Shown: in pieces, positions 52,772-62,654 of the stretch
Numbering within the stretch: the first letter of the stretch is position 1
Layout of the letters: the number at the start of each line of letters is the position of its first letter
Assembly (NCBI GenBank): GCA_026636295.1
Contig: CP089452.1
Span: forward strand, 124,001 to 188,000
Direction of reading: 5' to 3'
DNA: 64,000 nucleotides
From: Medakamo hakoo
Taxonomy: Eukaryota; Chlorophyta; Trebouxiophyceae; Coccomyxaceae
Made by a program: the position numbers and the translations under genes
Notes under the pieces: model-generated
What the model saw: only the letters and a program-made list of their open reading frames with translations
Databases searched by the model: none
What the model was told of the DNA's origin: nothing

Positions 52772-55750
52772 ATGCGCGCCAGGACAGGCCCGGTCGCGGC
52801 GGGAGGCCGCGGCGGCGGCCGGCCGTGCGACCGCGCTCGCACCACCTCCCCCGCCCGGTCCAGCCCGCCCGGCGCGGCGCCGGCCCGCATCCAGGCAGCG
52901 CTGGCAGCGGGCCGGCCCGCCCGCCCCGTCGCGGTGGCCGCCGCCGCGCCGGCCGCCCACACCAGCACGCTCGACCTCCTGCTGGCCGCCCGCCCGTCCA
53001 CGCCGCTCACCCTCGCCGACGTCCTCCCGCTCGCGCACGCCGCCCCCGCCGACCTGGCGGCCGCCGCGTGCGCCGCGCGCGGGTCCGACCCGGCCTTCCG
53101 CGCCCGCGGCCCGGGCGGCGTCGCCACGTTCTCGCCCAAAGCCTTCCTCCCGCTGACGCGCCTGTGCGGCGACGCGTGCGGGTACTGCGCCTTCGTGAAA
53201 GACCCCGCCCCGGGGCGGCGCGCGTTCATGACGGCCGACGAGTGCGTCGACATCGCGGCGGCCGCCGCGGCCGCGGGCTGCACCGAAGCGCTGCTGACGT
53301 GCGGCGACGCGCCCGAGCGGGTCCACCCCTCCGCCGCGGCCGAGCTGGCACGCCTGGGCTACGCCGACACGCCGTCGTACGCGGCGGCCGTCGCGGGCGC
53401 CGTGGCGGCGTCCACGGGCCTCCTCGTCCACTCCAACGTCGGCCTGGTGTCGCCGCGCCAGGCGGCACAATTGAAAAAGACGACGGCCTCGCAGGGCCTG
53501 ATGCTGGAGACGGTGTCGGCCTCCGCCCGGTCACCCGGCGGGCCGCACGACGCGGCGACGTGCCCCGACAAAGAACCCGGCGTCCGGCTGGCGGCACTGG
53601 CGTCCTTGGCGGCGGCGCGCGTCCCCACCACGTCCGGCCTGCTGCTGGGGATTGGGGAGACGCGGGCGGAGACGCTGGCCGCCCTGCTCGCGCTGCGCCG
53701 GCTCAACCAGGCGTCCGCTGCGTCCGCGGGCGGGCGCGGCAGCCCCGGCTTCTTGCAGGAGGTCATCCTCCAGCCCCTGCTGCCCAAGGCCGGCACGCGC
53801 ATGGGCGGGGCGGCGCCGCCGTCCCTGGAAGACCTGGCCTGGGCCGTGAGCGCCGCCCGGCTGGTCATGGGGCACGGCGTGGCCGTCCAAGCCCCGCCCA
53901 ACCTGGCCGCGCTGTTGGAGGGCGACAGGGACGCGGCCGCGGCCGCGGCGGCGCTGCTCCGCGCGGGCGCCTGCGACTTTGGCGGCATCTCGCCCGTGAC
54001 GGCCGACCACATCTCCCCGGAAGCGCCCTGGCCGCCGCTGGCTGCCCTGGCGGACGGCGCCGCTGCTGCAGGCCTCACCCTCGCCCCGCGCCTGCCCGTC
54101 TACCCCCCCTTCTTCCTGCGCGATGGCGGGGGGGAGGACGGCGGCGGCTGGCTGGACGGCTCCGCGGGCCCGGCCAGCCCGCGCGCGGCCGTGCTGCGCG
54201 CGGCGGACGGGGTGGGCCTGGCCCGCGGCGGGGCCTGGCGGCCGGGCGGCCGGGGCGGGGCGTGGACCGGTGGTGGCGGCCCGGACGCGGTCGTCCTGCC
54301 GGCCGCGCCGGCACGCCCACCGCCGCCCGCGCCCGCCCTGCCCGCGCCCGCGCCGTACGCGCGCACCCCCCGCTGGCGCGTCGCGCTGACCGCGGCTGGC
54401 GAGCTGGCCGGGTGCGAGAAGAAGGACAGGGCGGCGCTCTCGCCGGGCGTGGCCCGCATCCTGGGGCGGCTGGCCGACGCGGACTGGCCGGCCGTCGCTC
54501 GGCCGGACCCGGCGACGGGCGCGCCGCCGCCCTGGGGCCCGCGCGGGCCGCCCCACCGCGCAGCGTTGACGACGGCCGAGGCCGCCGCCCTGCTCGCCGC
54601 GCGCGGCCCGGACTTGGACGCCGTCCTGGCGTCGGCCGACGCCCTGCGGGCCCGCGTCTTTGGACCCGACGCACACACCGCCACGTTTGTCGTCAACCGC
54701 AACATCAATTACACAAACGTGTGCGGGAAGTTTTGCGATTTTTGCGCGTTTTCTGCTGCCGCACCCGAGGGCGGGCGTGGCGGTTCGCTCCCCTCTGCGT
54801 CCGGCGGTGCGCCGGTGACGTCCCGCGCCGCGGAAGCGCCCTACTTCTGGTCCGAGGACGCGGTCGCGGCCGCGGCGGCCGAAGCCTGGGACGCGGGCGC
54901 GACCGAGGTGTGCATGCAAGGCGGCATCGCGCCGGCGCTGGAGCGCGAGGGCGTGGCCGCGTACGCCCGCCTGGTCGCCGCGGCCAAGGCGGGCGCGCCG
55001 GCCATCCACGTCCACGCCCTGTCGCCCCTGGAAGTATGGACGGCCGCGCGTGGGGCGGAGGCCGCCCTGCCCTCCGTCCTGGCGCGCCTGCGCGACGCGG
55101 GCCTGGGCTCGCTGCCCGGCACGGCGGCCGAGGTGTTGGTGCCGGCCGTCCGCGCCTCGCTCTGCCCGGGCAAAATCTCGGCGCGCCAGTGGCTGCGCGT
55201 CATGCGCGCTGCGCACGGCGCGGGCCTGCGCTCCACGGCCACGCTCATGTTTGGGGCGGGGCCGGACAGCCCGGCCGAGTGGGCGCGGCACTTTGCCGCG
55301 CTGCGGTCCCTCCAGTCCCGCACATGGGGGTTCACTGAGTTTGTGGCCCTGCCCTTTGTCCCGGACCTGGCGCCCGGCTACGCGGCCGGGCGGCGGCGGT
55401 CCGGCCCGACCCGCCGGGACGTGCTGGCCGTCACGGCCGTGGCCCGCCTGTTTTTCTTGGGGTCGATAGACCACATCCAAGCCTCCTGGCCCAAGTGCGG
55501 GCTGGACGCGCTGCCCGACCTGTTGCGCGCGGGCGCGGACGACCTGGGCGGCGTGTTGATGCGCGAGTCCATTTCGCGCGCGGCGGGCGCGGCGCACGGG
55601 GCGGGCGTCCCGCCGTCTGCCCTGGCTGCGGCGGCGCGGGCGGCCGGGCGAGTCCCGGTCGTGCGGACGACGCTGTACGGGCGCGCGTCGCCGGACAGGG
55701 TGGCGGCCGCGTTTGGGGCGGAGGAGGCGGCGGTGGAGCGCGTGTGTTAG
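52772..55750 (+). CDS. FO synthase, fused CofG-CofH (7,8-didemethyl-8-hydroxy-5-deazariboflavin synthase)
   Basis: Intronless, about 992 aa. Two radical-SAM modules join tyrosine and a flavin precursor into FO, the deazaflavin chromophore. The CofG half has RLCGDACGYCAF (Cys132, 136, 139, the 4Fe-4S CxxxCxxC), TSGLLLGIGETRAETL, and FLQEVILQPLLPKAGTRM. After a Gly/Pro-rich linker (about 440-540) the CofH half has NRNINYTNVCGKFCDFCAF (Cys651, 655, 658), VCMQGGIAPALEREG, HVHALSPLEVW and RSTATLMFGAGPDSPAEW. Actinobacteria have the same fusion (FbiC). In algae FO serves as a light-gathering cofactor of DNA photolyase rather than as a step to F420. The first 60 residues are Arg/Ala/Pro-rich and may be a targeting sequence. 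Confidence 0.95.
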   Translation: MRARTGPVAAGGRGGGRPCDRARTTSPARSSPPGAAPARIQAALAAGRPARPVAVAAAAPAAHTSTLDLLLAARPSTPLTLADVLPLAHAAPADLAAAACAARGSDPAFRARGPGGVATFSPKAFLPLTRLCGDACGYCAFVKDPAPGRRAFMTADECVDIAAAAAAAGCTEALLTCGDAPERVHPSAAAELARLGYADTPSYAAAVAGAVAASTGLLVHSNVGLVSPRQAAQLKKTTASQGLMLETVSASARSPGGPHDAATCPDKEPGVRLAALASLAAARVPTTSGLLLGIGETRAETLAALLALRRLNQASAASAGGRGSPGFLQEVILQPLLPKAGTRMGGAAPPSLEDLAWAVSAARLVMGHGVAVQAPPNLAALLEGDRDAAAAAAALLRAGACDFGGISPVTADHISPEAPWPPLAALADGAAAAGLTLAPRLPVYPPFFLRDGGGEDGGGWLDGSAGPASPRAAVLRAADGVGLARGGAWRPGGRGGAWTGGGGPDAVVLPAAPARPPPPAPALPAPAPYARTPRWRVALTAAGELAGCEKKDRAALSPGVARILGRLADADWPAVARPDPATGAPPPWGPRGPPHRAALTTAEAAALLAARGPDLDAVLASADALRARVFGPDAHTATFVVNRNINYTNVCGKFCDFCAFSAAAPEGGRGGSLPSASGGAPVTSRAAEAPYFWSEDAVAAAAAEAWDAGATEVCMQGGIAPALEREGVAAYARLVAAAKAGAPAIHVHALSPLEVWTAARGAEAALPSVLARLRDAGLGSLPGTAAEVLVPAVRASLCPGKISARQWLRVMRAAHGAGLRSTATLMFGAGPDSPAEWARHFAALRSLQSRTWGFTEFVALPFVPDLAPGYAAGRRRSGPTRRDVLAVTAVARLFFLGSIDHIQASWPKCGLDALPDLLRAGADDLGGVLMRESISRAAGAAHGAGVPPSALAAAARAAGRVPVVRTTLYGRASPDRVAAAFGAEEAAVERVC

Positions 55751-55889
55751 GAGGGGAGTCAACAGAGGCGAGCAGGGTGTGTGTTTCTTCCATTCCACCC
55801 ACACACACCGATCCATCCCCATTCCCCCCCGCTTCTCTCTCCCCTCTCTCTCGTCTCCCAAATAATGACAGCGAATCATCACAACCCTC

Positions 55890-57378
55890 TCACACCAGCT
55901 GGGACAGGACGCGCGTCACGGCCCCACGAATCTCCTCCGGGCCCATGGCCGTCGTGACGTGGATTTCCTGCACCAACCTCCCCGCCCGGGCGACGAGGGT
56001 GTAGCCATCCGCCACGACGTCGCGGGAGATCCACAGTTCCAGGTCCTGGGAGACGGCCCGTTTTTCTTCGACCTGGCGGCCGACGCGGATGGCGGAGACG
56101 CCCGGCTCGGCGCGGAGCGCGGCGCACACGCCTTCGATGGGGGCGGGGATGTGGGCGGGGACGTGGGCGGCCTTGTCCAGCGCCGGTTCAGCGTCGGAAG
56201 ACGAGGAAGAGGACGACGGACCGTCGCCGTTGATGGGGAGCAGGGCGTCGAGCGTCTGCGTGAGCGGGTCGGCCTCCAGCCGTTTCAGGGACAACTCGAT
56301 CCGGCCGCGGCCCGCGTCAGCCGCCAGGACGACCGCCCGGACGACCGTGCCCGGCTGCACGACCGCCTCCGGCGTCAGCACCGCATCCCACGACAGCTCA
56401 GAGATGTGGATCAGGCCTTCGGCGCCGTGCAGGCCGCCGTCGGGCGACTGCAGCGAGACGAACGCGCCGTAGTCAGCCAGGCGCGTCACGACGCCGGCCA
56501 GGACGTCGCCCGGCTGCACCGCCGCCGCCAGGTCCGCCACGCTCGCGGCCCGCTCGGACACGATGAGCTGCTTGCCCGCCGCATTGACTTGCAAGACTTT
56601 GACCTTGATGGGCGCGCCCACCATGGCGGCCGGCAGGCGGCCGGACCCGTCGGACGGCAGGCGCGCCGGGTCGAGCCTGGACAGCGGCGCAAAGCCGCGC
56701 AGGCCCGCCACGGCGACGGTGGCGCCGCCCTTGTTGACGCCCGTGATGGTGGTTTCGACGACCTCGCCGGACGCTTGCAACCGGCGGGCTTCGGCCCAGG
56801 CGGCTTCAGGGGACGAGGGCTGGGGAGGAGGACGGAGGGGTGTGGGTTTGCGTGTGTGAGGGGGGCACCGGCTAGGCCACGCGCGCGCGTGGGCCGGGCG
56901 GGGGAGGCGCTGCTTTGGAATTGGCCGCCGTCTGCCGCCCGGGAAAACTCCTTTCTCTCCTCTTACCTCTTCCCCGGCTGGACGGGGTTTGGGCGGCGCC
57001 GGCTTGGCTGGGGTCGCGTCCTTGGCGACGGCGGCGGTGGCAGGGGCGGGGCGGCGAGGCTGTGGGAGGAGCGTTGGTGGCGAGAGAAGAACGAAAGCGT
57101 GAGGAAAGAGGAGGGGCGGACAGGCTTGCAGACGGGTGACGACCGACGAACGTGTGCACGCGCGTCCATAGTATCTGGTCAAAGGCGTGGGAGGCGTGTG
57201 CGAGGCGCGGACGGCCCGTGGAAGGGCGGGCGAAGACAATTGCTGGGGCAGCGTGAACGCGGGACACAGAAAAAAGAGACCACCGGCCATCATCACGACT
57301 CACCAACGCGGCGCCGGCCAGGCGGGCGGGCCGGGCCAGGCCGGCCGCGCCTGCCGCGTGAGGGGCGCGGAGGAGCAT
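55890..57378 (-). CDS. Plastid S1-domain RNA-binding protein (SRRP1/RLSB-like)
   Basis: Three exons: 57378-57304, 57059-56967 and 56819-55890, all phase 0, about 365 aa. Transit peptide MLLRAPHAAGAAGLARPARL. Two S1 domains follow: the first GEVVETTITGVNKGGATVAV with GLRGFAPLSRLD and KVKVLQVNAAGKQLIVSERA; the second QPGDVLAGVVTRLADYGAFV with AEGLIHISELSWD and GRIELSLKRLEADP. The second is the more typical. After them is a conserved region GVSAIRVGRQVEEKRAVSQD and a C-terminal TAMGPEEIRGAVTRVLSQLV. Plant plastid proteins of this plan (SRRP1, RLSB/PDE338) bind chloroplast transcripts and aid maturation or translation; which is the orthologue I cannot tell. Confidence 0.85.
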
Positions 57379-57561
57379 GGTTGACTGAGTGGTGCAGTCG
57401 AGCTCTTGCGGAGCGAAACGCAGAAGTGAGGGAAGGCTGCGGCTCTGTGAGAGAGGCAGCGGCGTTGGGCCGCGTCGAAAACAGGCGCGCGCGCACACTG
57501 ACAACGTACGCGTGCACAGCACAGGCCGCCGCCCCACGTCCCACACAGCCCAGCGTCCCGG

Positions 57562-58161
57562 ATGCAGGGCGCGCTCAAGGCCGGGCCTGGCGCGATCAGG
57601 GCCCAGTGCCCTCGCCCTGCGGCGCGGCAGCCGGCGCGGCGTCCGGCCCATGCACGCGCCGACCTCCGCCCACACCCTCACCGACGCGCCTCGCTCGCCC
57701 CGCCCGCCGGCATCCTGGACTCTTACCGCGCCGCGACCGCTTCCTCAGAACCCGAAGACGAAGGCGATGGCGACGACGCGGACGTCTGCCCAGTAGACTG
57801 CGTCGCAGAAATCTCCACGCCCGAAGACCTGGACGCGGCGTTGGCTTCGGCCGGACCCAACAGTTTGGTCGTCGTCGATTTTTACAAGACGTCTTGCGGC
57901 GCGTGCCGCTACATCGCGCCAGGCTTCGTGAAACTGTGCAAGAGTGCGGGAAAAACGGGCGGCGCGCCGGACGTCCTCTTTTACAAACACAACGTCCTGG
58001 ACGACGACGGCAAAACCGACCTGGCCGTGCGAGAGGCGGTCAAGTCCGTCCCGACTTTTTATTTCTACCGGGCGGGCGAACGCTTGGAAGCGTTTCCCAC
58101 CCGGGACCGGGCGGTCATTGCGGCGGCGGTCAACCGGTTGGTGGGGCGGGAAGTCTTGTAG
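57562..58161 (+). CDS. Plastid atypical thioredoxin (ACHT-like)
   Basis: Intronless, about 199 aa. The first 60 residues (MQGALKAGPGAIRAQCPRPA and onward) are Arg/Pro/Ala/His-rich with no acids, a likely transit peptide, then an acidic linker EPEDEGDGDDAD. The thioredoxin fold reads NSLVVVDFYKTSCGACRYIA with redox Cys112 and Cys115 (CGAC rather than WCGPC), LFYKHNVLDDD and KSVPTFYFYRAGERLEAFPT, including the cis-Pro after VP. A Cys in place of the usual Trp-adjacent pattern and a CxxC of type CG[AG]C is typical of ACHT proteins, which oxidise plastid enzymes in response to peroxide via 2-Cys peroxiredoxin. Start: first ATG with no in-frame upstream one. Confidence 0.85.
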   Translation: MQGALKAGPGAIRAQCPRPAARQPARRPAHARADLRPHPHRRASLAPPAGILDSYRAATASSEPEDEGDGDDADVCPVDCVAEISTPEDLDAALASAGPNSLVVVDFYKTSCGACRYIAPGFVKLCKSAGKTGGAPDVLFYKHNVLDDDGKTDLAVREAVKSVPTFYFYRAGERLEAFPTRDRAVIAAAVNRLVGREVL

Positions 58162-58661
58162 AGGTGCCGGTGGAAAGGGGTTTACTTTTTTTTCTTTTGT
58201 TGACACAGGGAAGGCCTCGGCTCCCTTCCTCTGCTCTCTCTCTCTCATAGAAAAAAAGACGCCCGCACGATTAAAACACACACAAAAAAACACAAGAGCG
58301 GCAGAGGGGGACACACACGCGCACGCACACACCAGCAGCAGTAGTCAAGCGGAGGGAGGGGGACGAGGGCATGTCACGGGCCCTTTCATTGTTAAGGCTC
58401 TCTCCCGCGTGCGCCACCACCCCACGCGGCCGGCCCCAGGTCCTTTTTCGTTTTTTCTTTTCATTTTTTCGTTCGCGATCGAAACAAAGGCCTACACTCC
58501 CCCGGCCAGAGGAAGGGCCCGGCCACGGCCCGCGCCTGGCGCGGGACGACCGACGGGAGCGTCCAGCAGCCTGGGAAAACACACGCACACACACGAAGCA
58601 CACACCCACACCGATCAGATCACACAGCGCGCGTCGCGCACATCATTTTTTTTCTCGTTGC
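58162..58661. other. Intergenic between convergent genes, 500 bp
   Basis: 3' flanks of the ACHT-like gene and CURT1. Contains CA-rich and T-rich simple sequence. Open frames here show no recognisable protein. Confidence 0.45.
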
Positions 58662-60044
58662 TCACTTGCCCAGGATCTTGGCGATGTACGAGTCGATGTT
58701 GCGCAGCAGCTCCTCGCGGTCGGGCTTGAACGCGAGGTAGCGGTACGTGAACCAGCCCTGTTTCGGAAGGTGTTTTTTGGGGGGAAGGCGCGTCAGAGGA
58801 GGCGGGCGGATGGATGCATTTTTTTTCTTCTTCCGGTGGATGGGAACGGCGCTTTCGCGGCCACGACCGACAAAGACACTGCCGCCACCGCGGGCGGCAC
58901 GCGCAGTCCACCCACAGCACGCCACACCACACGCCACACACGCACCGTGACGATCAGGCCGACCAGGCGCATGAGGCCGGAGATGATGGGGACGCGGTCG
59001 ACCGCGTCGGCGATGGAGCCGGCGGCCAGCAGGGCGACGAAGGCGGCCGTGCCCAGGACGATGACGGCCGGTTTGTCCTCCGTTTTGTCCCATGCGGCCT
59101 GGTTTGAGTGGTTGTGAGGGGTGGCGGTGAGGGCGGGCGCGCGAGAGACTGCGGTGAGGTTCAGTGCAAAGGTTGGGATGGCGGGGGGAAAAACGCCGAC
59201 ACAAAAACGCGCGGGAGTCGCGCGCTCCCTTCCGTCCATCCGACCCACCTTCAGGTCCTCGCCAAACGCGGCGATCTTCTCCTGGACGTCGTCGGAGTTC
59301 ACCTTGGAGACGGACGCGATGGTCGACTGAGCCTGTGGATGGAGTCGAGTGGTTGAGGGTTGAGACAGAGAGCGGAGTGCGTGCGTCAGCCCGATCTCGG
59401 CCTTTCTTTTTCTCATTTTGAAACGATGCAAGCCTCGCATCCGACACGCTGGGCGCGCGGCGGGCGAAAGACCAGTCTAGCAAAGCCGTCGCCTGCGATG
59501 GAAAAACAAACTCCGCCGCGCGTTGGGCCGAGACAAAAAATATCACCCTTTTTTTTCCTCCCCTCATCCCGCCCCGCCCGCCCTACCAAGCCCAATCTCA
59601 CCTTGGAGGCCGCACCCTTGACGGCGTCCTGGCCCTTGTACGCGCGCGGGACGACGGCGACGCGGCCGGCGCGGCGGGCTATTTTGTTTTTGATGGGAGG
59701 AGAGGCATGAGGCGCGCGAGGCAAGGAAAAACGCATGCGCCTTCGCTCCCGACGCAGCGACCGCCCCAACCACTGGTCCCTCACCCACTCCCACTCACAA
59801 CGCACCAGACACCGGGCGGGACAGGACGCTGCGAAAGGGAAAGGGAAGGGAGAGGGGTGGAGTGGGAGGATGAGATGGGGATGGGAGGAGGGCGTTTATT
59901 TTTTCGAACTCCCGCTTTGCATTCGACGGTCGCGCCGCGGCGGCGACCCAGGCACGGCACCAGCCCGCTACCCCTCCGGATGAGGGCACCAGGCGCTCGG
60001 GCCTCTCCAAATAGCAAAACTTACGGGGCGCGGATGGACAGCAT
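58662..60044 (-). CDS. CURT1: Thylakoid curvature protein CURT1 (CAAD domain)
   Basis: Six exons: 60044-60025 (20 nt), 59828-59806 (23 nt), 59678-59602, 59332-59249, 59098-58946 and 58757-58662, about 150 aa. The 23-nt microexon is needed: without it exon 1 and exon 3 are out of frame; with it the presequence reads MLSIRAPVLSRPVSARRAGR, a good transit peptide. The mature part has an amphipathic helix region (AQSTIASVSKVNSDDVQEKI), AVIVLGTAAFVALLAAGSIA, VPIISGLMRLVGLIVTGWFT and YRYLAFKPDREELLRNIDSY. CURT1 proteins are small thylakoid proteins with two membrane helices and flanking amphipathic helices that curve grana margins; the CAAD domain is shared with cyanobacteria and some tRNA synthetases. 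Confidence 0.93.
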
Positions 60045-60247
60045 GGTTGGTTTTTGTGGTTTGGCAGGGGAAGGGAGCGTGGAGCGCGCGGGCGAGGAAG
60101 GAAGCAGTGAGGGGCTTGAGTCCCCAGCCTCACTGCCTCATTGCCTCACCCAGGCCTTGAAGACAGGGGACACAGCACGCACGCCACGCAGACAGCACGC
60201 CAAGCTCACACACACACACGCACGCACACACACGCACCCTCCTCCCC

Positions 60248-62608
60248 TCACTCCATCCCCGCCTCCGCCACCCCGCACGCCCGCGCCACGGCGTCCACGA
60301 CCGCCCGCACGTCCGCCATGCCGCCCAGCCCCTCCTCGCCGCACGCCAGGCCTTTGACGACGGGCCCCACGACCGACGCGCCCCAGCCCCGCACCGTCCC
60401 GACCTGGCCGCCCGTCGCCGGGTGCTCCCACATGGCCGTGTTCATGGCGGGCGCGAGCAGGACGGGCTTGGTCCCCCACTCCCACGCGCGGGCGACGCAC
60501 GCGACCAGGCCATCGGCAAAGCCGCCCGCAATCTTGGCCAGGGAATTCGCCGACAGGGGCGCGACCACCAGCACGTCCGCCCACCGCCGCAGCTCGATGT
60601 GGAGGACGGGGTCGCCGCGGGCTGACCAGGTGGACCACTCGTCGGCGTCGCGGAGGAGCGGTTGGGTGGGCGGCGGCAGGGCGGCCGGGTCGAAAAAGTG
60701 GGTGGCCGCGTCGGTCGCGACGACGCGCACGTCCGCCCAGGCGCTCAAGGCGGCGGCCAGGTCGGGCGCTTTCATGGACGCCACCGACCCGGTCAGGGCC
60801 AGCAGGACGCGCGGGCGGCGGGCCGTGGGCGGCGGGCCGGGCGGGCCGGCCGCGGTCGCGGGTGGGGGCTGGGCAGCGACAGCACCGCCGCCACCGCCAT
60901 TCTCCACCGCCGCCGTGCCGTGCGGCGCCGTCTCCGCGCCACAGGAGTGCGTGTCGGACAGGGTGGGGCCGACGGGCGCGGGTGGGTGGGCGCCTGGTGG
61001 TGGGGCCCGGCGCCGGGACTGGCGAGGGCGGAGGGTGCCGCCGCCCCCGCCGCCGCCGCCGCCGCCCCCCTCTTCTCCGTCGTCATCGTCGTCGCCGCCC
61101 ACGACGCCGCCAGGGCCCGCCGCGTCCGCCGGCCAGCCCGTCGACCCACCGCCCGCGCCTCCCCCACCCACACCCCCTGCGCGGGCGTGGTGGGGCAAGG
61201 CTTCGCCCGGCGCGGCCGCGTCGACGCCAGTTGAATAGGAGCCGCCGCCACCGCCGCCGCCGGCCACGGCCGCCCCGCCGCGACCGCCGCCTGCAATCGC
61301 GACGGCCGGGCCCATGGACGCTTCCATTCGCTGGGCCGGGTCGACTGATCCGCCTGCGACGGCGGCGCCGCCGCCGCCCCCGCCCTCGCCCCCCAGCCGG
61401 GCTACCTTGCGCGGCCGCGGGTCGCCCGCCGACGCGCCATCGTGGTGGCCGCCACGCCCGGCCGCCGCGGACGCGGCGCCGCCGCCGCCGCCGGGAACAA
61501 AGGACGCAGCACCGCCTCCACCCAGCGTGGAGTTGCCGCCGCGTGGGCCCGCGGGCGTGGGCGCGGGCGGCCGGCCGCCAGTGCGCGGGTGGGGCGGAGG
61601 CCCGCCACCCGACGCCACTTGGCCCGCGCCCGGCCCGCCCGCCGACCCGCACGCGGCCGTGAGTTGCTGGCCGGAAGCGGGCGCAGCAGTGGATGGTGGG
61701 GGTGGGGCAGCGGCCGCAGCGGCCGCAGCGGCGGCAGCGGCCGCGGCGGCCGTGCCTCCAACACCGCCGTGGCCGGACGGGGGGAAAGGCGGCGGCGGCG
61801 GCGGCCGGGACGCCGCACCACCACCACCACCGCCCTGCGCCCGCGAACCGAGGCCACCCGCAGCCGTCGACGCCACGCCCGGCACACGGCGGCCGCCGCC
61901 GCCCGCGCCGCCCGCGCCGCCGCCGACGTCGTCTTCCCAGGCGAGGCCGTGCGCGGCCGACGCCCACGTCGGCGCAGCCGTGGGTCCGGGAGAGCCGCCG
62001 CCGCCCGCCGTGATGGTGGCGGCAGCAGGCGCCGCGGGCGGGCGGTCGTCGAACGACCCGGCGCGGGAGGGCGGCTGGTTGGCGGCGGGCCCTCCGGCGC
62101 CCGGCTGCTGCTGCTGCCCACCGCCCGCGGCGGGCGGAGGCGCGGCCGCGTCGTCCGCCGCCGCGTCGTCGTCGTCATCGTCGTCGTCCATGCCCACAAC
62201 AGCGGCCATGGCCCCACCCGAGTCTTCCCCACCAATAGCCGCCGCGACCGCCGGCAAAGCCGGCGCCGGGTGGCGGTGGTGGGGGCGGTGGTGGCGGCCG
62301 TGAGGGTCGGCGTCGCCACCACCACCCGCCGCGCCGCCTTCCCCACCGTCCGCGGGCGAGGCCGCCATCGCGTTCTCGCCGCCCGCCGACGCGGCCTGGG
62401 CGTGGCTGGCCGCGCCGGCGGCCGGGCCGGCGGGCGGGGACGGGCCGGTGGTGGGCGTCGGCGCGCCTGGAAGGCGGGGGCGGCCGTCCGCGCCACCGCC
62501 GCCTCCACCCCGGCCCGGCGTGGTTCCCGTCCCACCCGCCGTCGCCGTGGCGTGCCGGCCGCCGGGCGCGGATAGGCCGGCTAGCAGGGCCGTGTCTTCG
62601 GCGGACAT
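60248..62608 (-). CDS. HAL3: Phosphopantothenoylcysteine decarboxylase (HAL3/CoaC) with a 600-residue N-terminal extension
   Basis: Intronless, about 786 aa. The last 187 residues are a complete FMN-dependent decarboxylase, which makes 4'-phosphopantetheine for coenzyme A: VLLALTGSVASMKAPDLAAA, VLHIELRRWADVLVVAPLSA (catalytic His670), LLAPAMNTAMWEHP (Asn723) and KGLACGEEGLGGMAD (Cys756). Plant HAL3a has His90, Asn142 and Cys175 with the same spacing. Plant enzymes are about 200 aa; here the domain follows about 600 residues of Gly/Ala/Pro-rich sequence with poly-Ala, poly-Gln and poly-Asp patches and no recognisable fold. Yeast Hal3/Vhs3 also have long tails that control PP1 phosphatase. The start was taken at the first ATG; the low-complexity part may be shorter in the real protein if translation starts later (several internal Met). 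Confidence 0.88.
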   Translation of the reverse strand: MSAEDTALLAGLSAPGGRHATATAGGTGTTPGRGGGGGGADGRPRLPGAPTPTTGPSPPAGPAAGAASHAQAASAGGENAMAASPADGGEGGAAGGGGDADPHGRHHRPHHRHPAPALPAVAAAIGGEDSGGAMAAVVGMDDDDDDDDAAADDAAAPPPAAGGGQQQQPGAGGPAANQPPSRAGSFDDRPPAAPAAATITAGGGGSPGPTAAPTWASAAHGLAWEDDVGGGAGGAGGGGRRVPGVASTAAGGLGSRAQGGGGGGAASRPPPPPPFPPSGHGGVGGTAAAAAAAAAAAAAAAPPPPSTAAPASGQQLTAACGSAGGPGAGQVASGGGPPPHPRTGGRPPAPTPAGPRGGNSTLGGGGAASFVPGGGGGAASAAAGRGGHHDGASAGDPRPRKVARLGGEGGGGGGAAVAGGSVDPAQRMEASMGPAVAIAGGGRGGAAVAGGGGGGGSYSTGVDAAAPGEALPHHARAGGVGGGGAGGGSTGWPADAAGPGGVVGGDDDDDGEEGGGGGGGGGGGTLRPRQSRRRAPPPGAHPPAPVGPTLSDTHSCGAETAPHGTAAVENGGGGGAVAAQPPPATAAGPPGPPPTARRPRVLLALTGSVASMKAPDLAAALSAWADVRVVATDAATHFFDPAALPPPTQPLLRDADEWSTWSARGDPVLHIELRRWADVLVVAPLSANSLAKIAGGFADGLVACVARAWEWGTKPVLLAPAMNTAMWEHPATGGQVGTVRGWGASVVGPVVKGLACGEEGLGGMADVRAVVDAVARACGVAEAGME

Positions 62609-62654
62609 GAGAAGAGGAGGTGGACGGGGGGAGAGGTTGCCGTCAAGGACTCAA

